Assembly: GCA_028678445.1 (NCBI GenBank)
Contig: JAJRDJ010000203.1
Coordinates: 1-7,054 of the forward strand
Source: Methylococcaceae bacterium
Lineage (GTDB): Bacteria > Pseudomonadota > Gammaproteobacteria > Methylococcales > Methylococcaceae
Length of the DNA: 7,054 nucleotides
Reading direction: 5' to 3'
In this document: in pieces, positions 5,375 through 7,054 of the stretch
How the letters are laid out: each line of letters opens with the position of its first letter
How positions within the stretch are numbered: the stretch's first letter is position 1
Notes under the pieces: model-generated
Databases searched by the model: none
Told to the model about the DNA's origin: nothing
Seen by the model: only the letters and a program-made list of their open reading frames with translations
Translations under genes and position numbers: made by a program

Positions 5375-7054
5375 ATGCTGACCAGAAAACTCACTAAAAG
5401 CCAACCTACCGCCCTCTTGACCGAGGTCGCCCCACTCGCCATGAAGCCGAAAGAGCTGGCCAAGGACATCGCCCAGCACTTCAACACCACCCTGGGCAGG
5501 AATAAGGCCAGCAAGTCGGTGCACTACACTTACACGTCGGTTGCCTTGGCCGTCCGTGACCGGCTGATGGACCGCTGGAAGAACACGCAGCGGGCGTATC
5601 GGGAAGCGGATTGCAAGCGGGCCTATTACCTGTCGCTGGAGTTTCTGATGGGGCGGGCCCTGGGTAACGCGATACTCAATCTGGGCATCAGCACCTCCCT
5701 CGAGAAAGCACTGCAGTCGCTGGGGCTGGAACTTGAGGAACTGGCGGAAGCCGAGATGGATGCCGGCCTGGGTAACGGCGGTCTCGGACGGCTGGCCGCT
5801 TGTTTTGTCGATAGCTGCGCCACGCTGCAACTGCCGGTCATGGGTTACGGTATTCGCTATGAATACGGCATGTTCCGCCAGCTCATCGAAAATGGTCATC
5901 AACTGGAGGAGCCTGATCACTGGCTGCGCAATGGTCATGTCTGGGAGCTGGAACGTCCCGAGCTCACCCTGCGGGTGCGTTTTGGCGGACATACGGAAAC
6001 GGGTGAAGATGGCCAGGTGCGGCTGGTCAACACGCAGGACGTGCTGGCGGTCCCTTTCGACGTGCCGATTCCCGGCTACCAGAATGGCACGGTCAACACC
6101 TTGAGGCTGTGGAAAGCCGCCGCAACCGATGAGTTCAGTCTCAGCGAGTTCAATGCCGGCGACTATACCGAGGCGGTCCGTTCCAAGAATATGGCGGAAA
6201 ACATCACCATGGTGCTGTACCCCAATGATGCCAGCGAAAACGGTAAGGAACTGCGTCTTCGCCAGCAGTACTTCCTGGCGTCGGCCAGCCTGCAGGACAT
6301 CGTCGGGTACTGGGTGATGGTGAATGGGGAGGACTTCAGCCAGTTTGCCGAAAAGAATGTCTTCCAGCTGAACGACACCCACCCCACCATCGCCGTGGCG
6401 GAGTTGATGCGCCTGCTGCTGGACGAACATGGCGTGCCCTGGGATCAGGCTTGGCAAATTACCCGCAAGACCATGGCTTACACCAACCACACCCTGCTGC
6501 CCGAGGCCCTCGAAAAATGGCCGGTGCGGTTGTTCCGTCAGTTGCTGCCGCGTCTGCTCGAAATCATTTTCAAGATCAACGCCGGTTTTCTGAAAGAGGT
6601 AGACGAACGCTGGCCCGGGGATCATGAGCGCGTGGCCCGAATGTCCCTGATCGAGGAAGGCTGGGAGCAGCAAGTGCGCATGGCCTATCTGGCGATCGTC
6701 GGCAGCTTCTCCGTAAACGGCGTGGCAGCGCTGCATTCGGATTTGCTGGTGAAGGGTATGTTCCGCGACTTTTACGAACTCTGGCCCGAAAAGTTCAACA
6801 ACAAGACCAATGGCATCACTCCCCGGCGCTGGCTGGCGGGATGCAACCCGGCGCTGGCAGCGCTGATCACCCAGACCATCGGCGATGGCTGGACGCACGA
6901 TTTATCGGAACTCGCCAAGTTGGCTCCCCATGCCGACAGTCCGGCATTCCGCCAACAGTGGCGGGCGATCAAGCGCGCCAACAAGCAACGCCTGGCTGAG
7001 TACACGCAATTCAAATTGGGCATCACCCTGGACCCGAATGCCCTGTTTGATACC
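5375..7054 (+). CDS. glgP: Glycogen (maltodextrin) phosphorylase, N-terminal 560 codons
   Basis: Family GT35 phosphorylase, which releases glucose-1-phosphate from the non-reducing ends of glycogen in the cytoplasm. The frame stays open to the window end (560 codons; the family is about 810-840), so roughly the last third is missing, including the PLP-binding lysine. Family signatures in order: YYLSLEFLMGR (84-94), GLGNGGLGRLAACF (131-144), YGIRYEYGMF (158-167), VPFDVPIPGY (226-235), NTLRLW (241-246), QLNDTHPT (331-338), YTNHTLLPEALEKWP (369-383) and NNKTNGITPRRWL (475-487). No frameshift is seen. ATG 5375 is taken as start; an in-frame ATG at 5363 would add four residues and is equally possible, since neither has a good Shine-Dalgarno. 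The partner glycogen genes (glgB, glgA, glgC) are not in the window. Confidence 0.96.
   Translation, partial: MLTRKLTKSQPTALLTEVAPLAMKPKELAKDIAQHFNTTLGRNKASKSVHYTYTSVALAVRDRLMDRWKNTQRAYREADCKRAYYLSLEFLMGRALGNAILNLGISTSLEKALQSLGLELEELAEAEMDAGLGNGGLGRLAACFVDSCATLQLPVMGYGIRYEYGMFRQLIENGHQLEEPDHWLRNGHVWELERPELTLRVRFGGHTETGEDGQVRLVNTQDVLAVPFDVPIPGYQNGTVNTLRLWKAAATDEFSLSEFNAGDYTEAVRSKNMAENITMVLYPNDASENGKELRLRQQYFLASASLQDIVGYWVMVNGEDFSQFAEKNVFQLNDTHPTIAVAELMRLLLDEHGVPWDQAWQITRKTMAYTNHTLLPEALEKWPVRLFRQLLPRLLEIIFKINAGFLKEVDERWPGDHERVARMSLIEEGWEQQVRMAYLAIVGSFSVNGVAALHSDLLVKGMFRDFYELWPEKFNNKTNGITPRRWLAGCNPALAALITQTIGDGWTHDLSELAKLAPHADSPAFRQQWRAIKRANKQRLAEYTQFKLGITLDPNALFDT

Noticed and set aside
5357..6898. 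513-codon open frame on the - strand
   Set aside because: It lies wholly opposite the well-conserved glgP frame; long antisense frames are common in GC-rich genes and the translation shows no known motif.

Overview
The window looks like the chromosome of a GC-rich gammaproteobacterium. It holds a NtrB/NtrC pair of proteobacterial type, a three-gene HvfA-HvfB-HvfC metallophore locus and a glycogen phosphorylase, with few GC-poor stretches. The genus cannot be fixed from the sequence; methylotrophic (Methylococcales-like) or Chromatiales-like hosts are only guesses. All complete genes are on the + strand. One partial gene, the start of a zinc-ribbon protein, is on the - strand at the left edge.

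Layout. 1-96 (-): first 32 codons of a zinc-ribbon protein. 97-477: about 380 nt without a convincing gene, whose right half (333-429) can fold into several nested hairpins just ahead of hvfA. 490-2461: hvfA, hvfB and hvfC. These are a secreted Cys/Met-rich precursor peptide, its DUF692 (MNIO) iron enzyme and the DUF2063 partner protein, closed by an intrinsic terminator at 2497-2518. 2519-2633: the ntrB control region, with a good sigma-54 -24/-12 element at 2608-2623 and two related dyads (2496-2512 and 2530-2546) resembling NtrC enhancer sites. 2634-5115: ntrB and ntrC, overlapping by 8 nt. 5116-5374: a 259-nt gap with a possible promoter and an inverted repeat. 5375-7054: the first 560 codons of glycogen phosphorylase, cut by the window end.

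How the genes work together. hvfABC should make a copper-binding RiPP. HvfA carries a Sec signal peptide and EGKC motifs; HvfB with HvfC would oxidatively modify its cysteines before or during export to the periplasm. No membrane partner (HvfX/DoxX type) and no sigma or anti-sigma gene lies in the window. ntrBC is the nitrogen-limitation two-component system: NtrB phosphorylates NtrC, which activates sigma-54 promoters. It is not preceded by glnA here, and its own upstream DNA looks like an NtrC/sigma-54 promoter, which would mean positive autoregulation. glgP releases glucose-1-phosphate from glycogen; its position after ntrBC does not show co-regulation, because a 259-nt gap separates them.

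Most notable: (1) the HvfA precursor has one canonical EGKCG, one EGKCA variant, two further cysteines and nine methionines; (2) paired NtrC-like dyads plus a sigma-54 element sit ahead of ntrBC, with the predicted transcript start falling on the start codon; (3) foldable RNA lies upstream of hvfA. All regulatory calls come from reading the sequence by eye and were not tested by computation.
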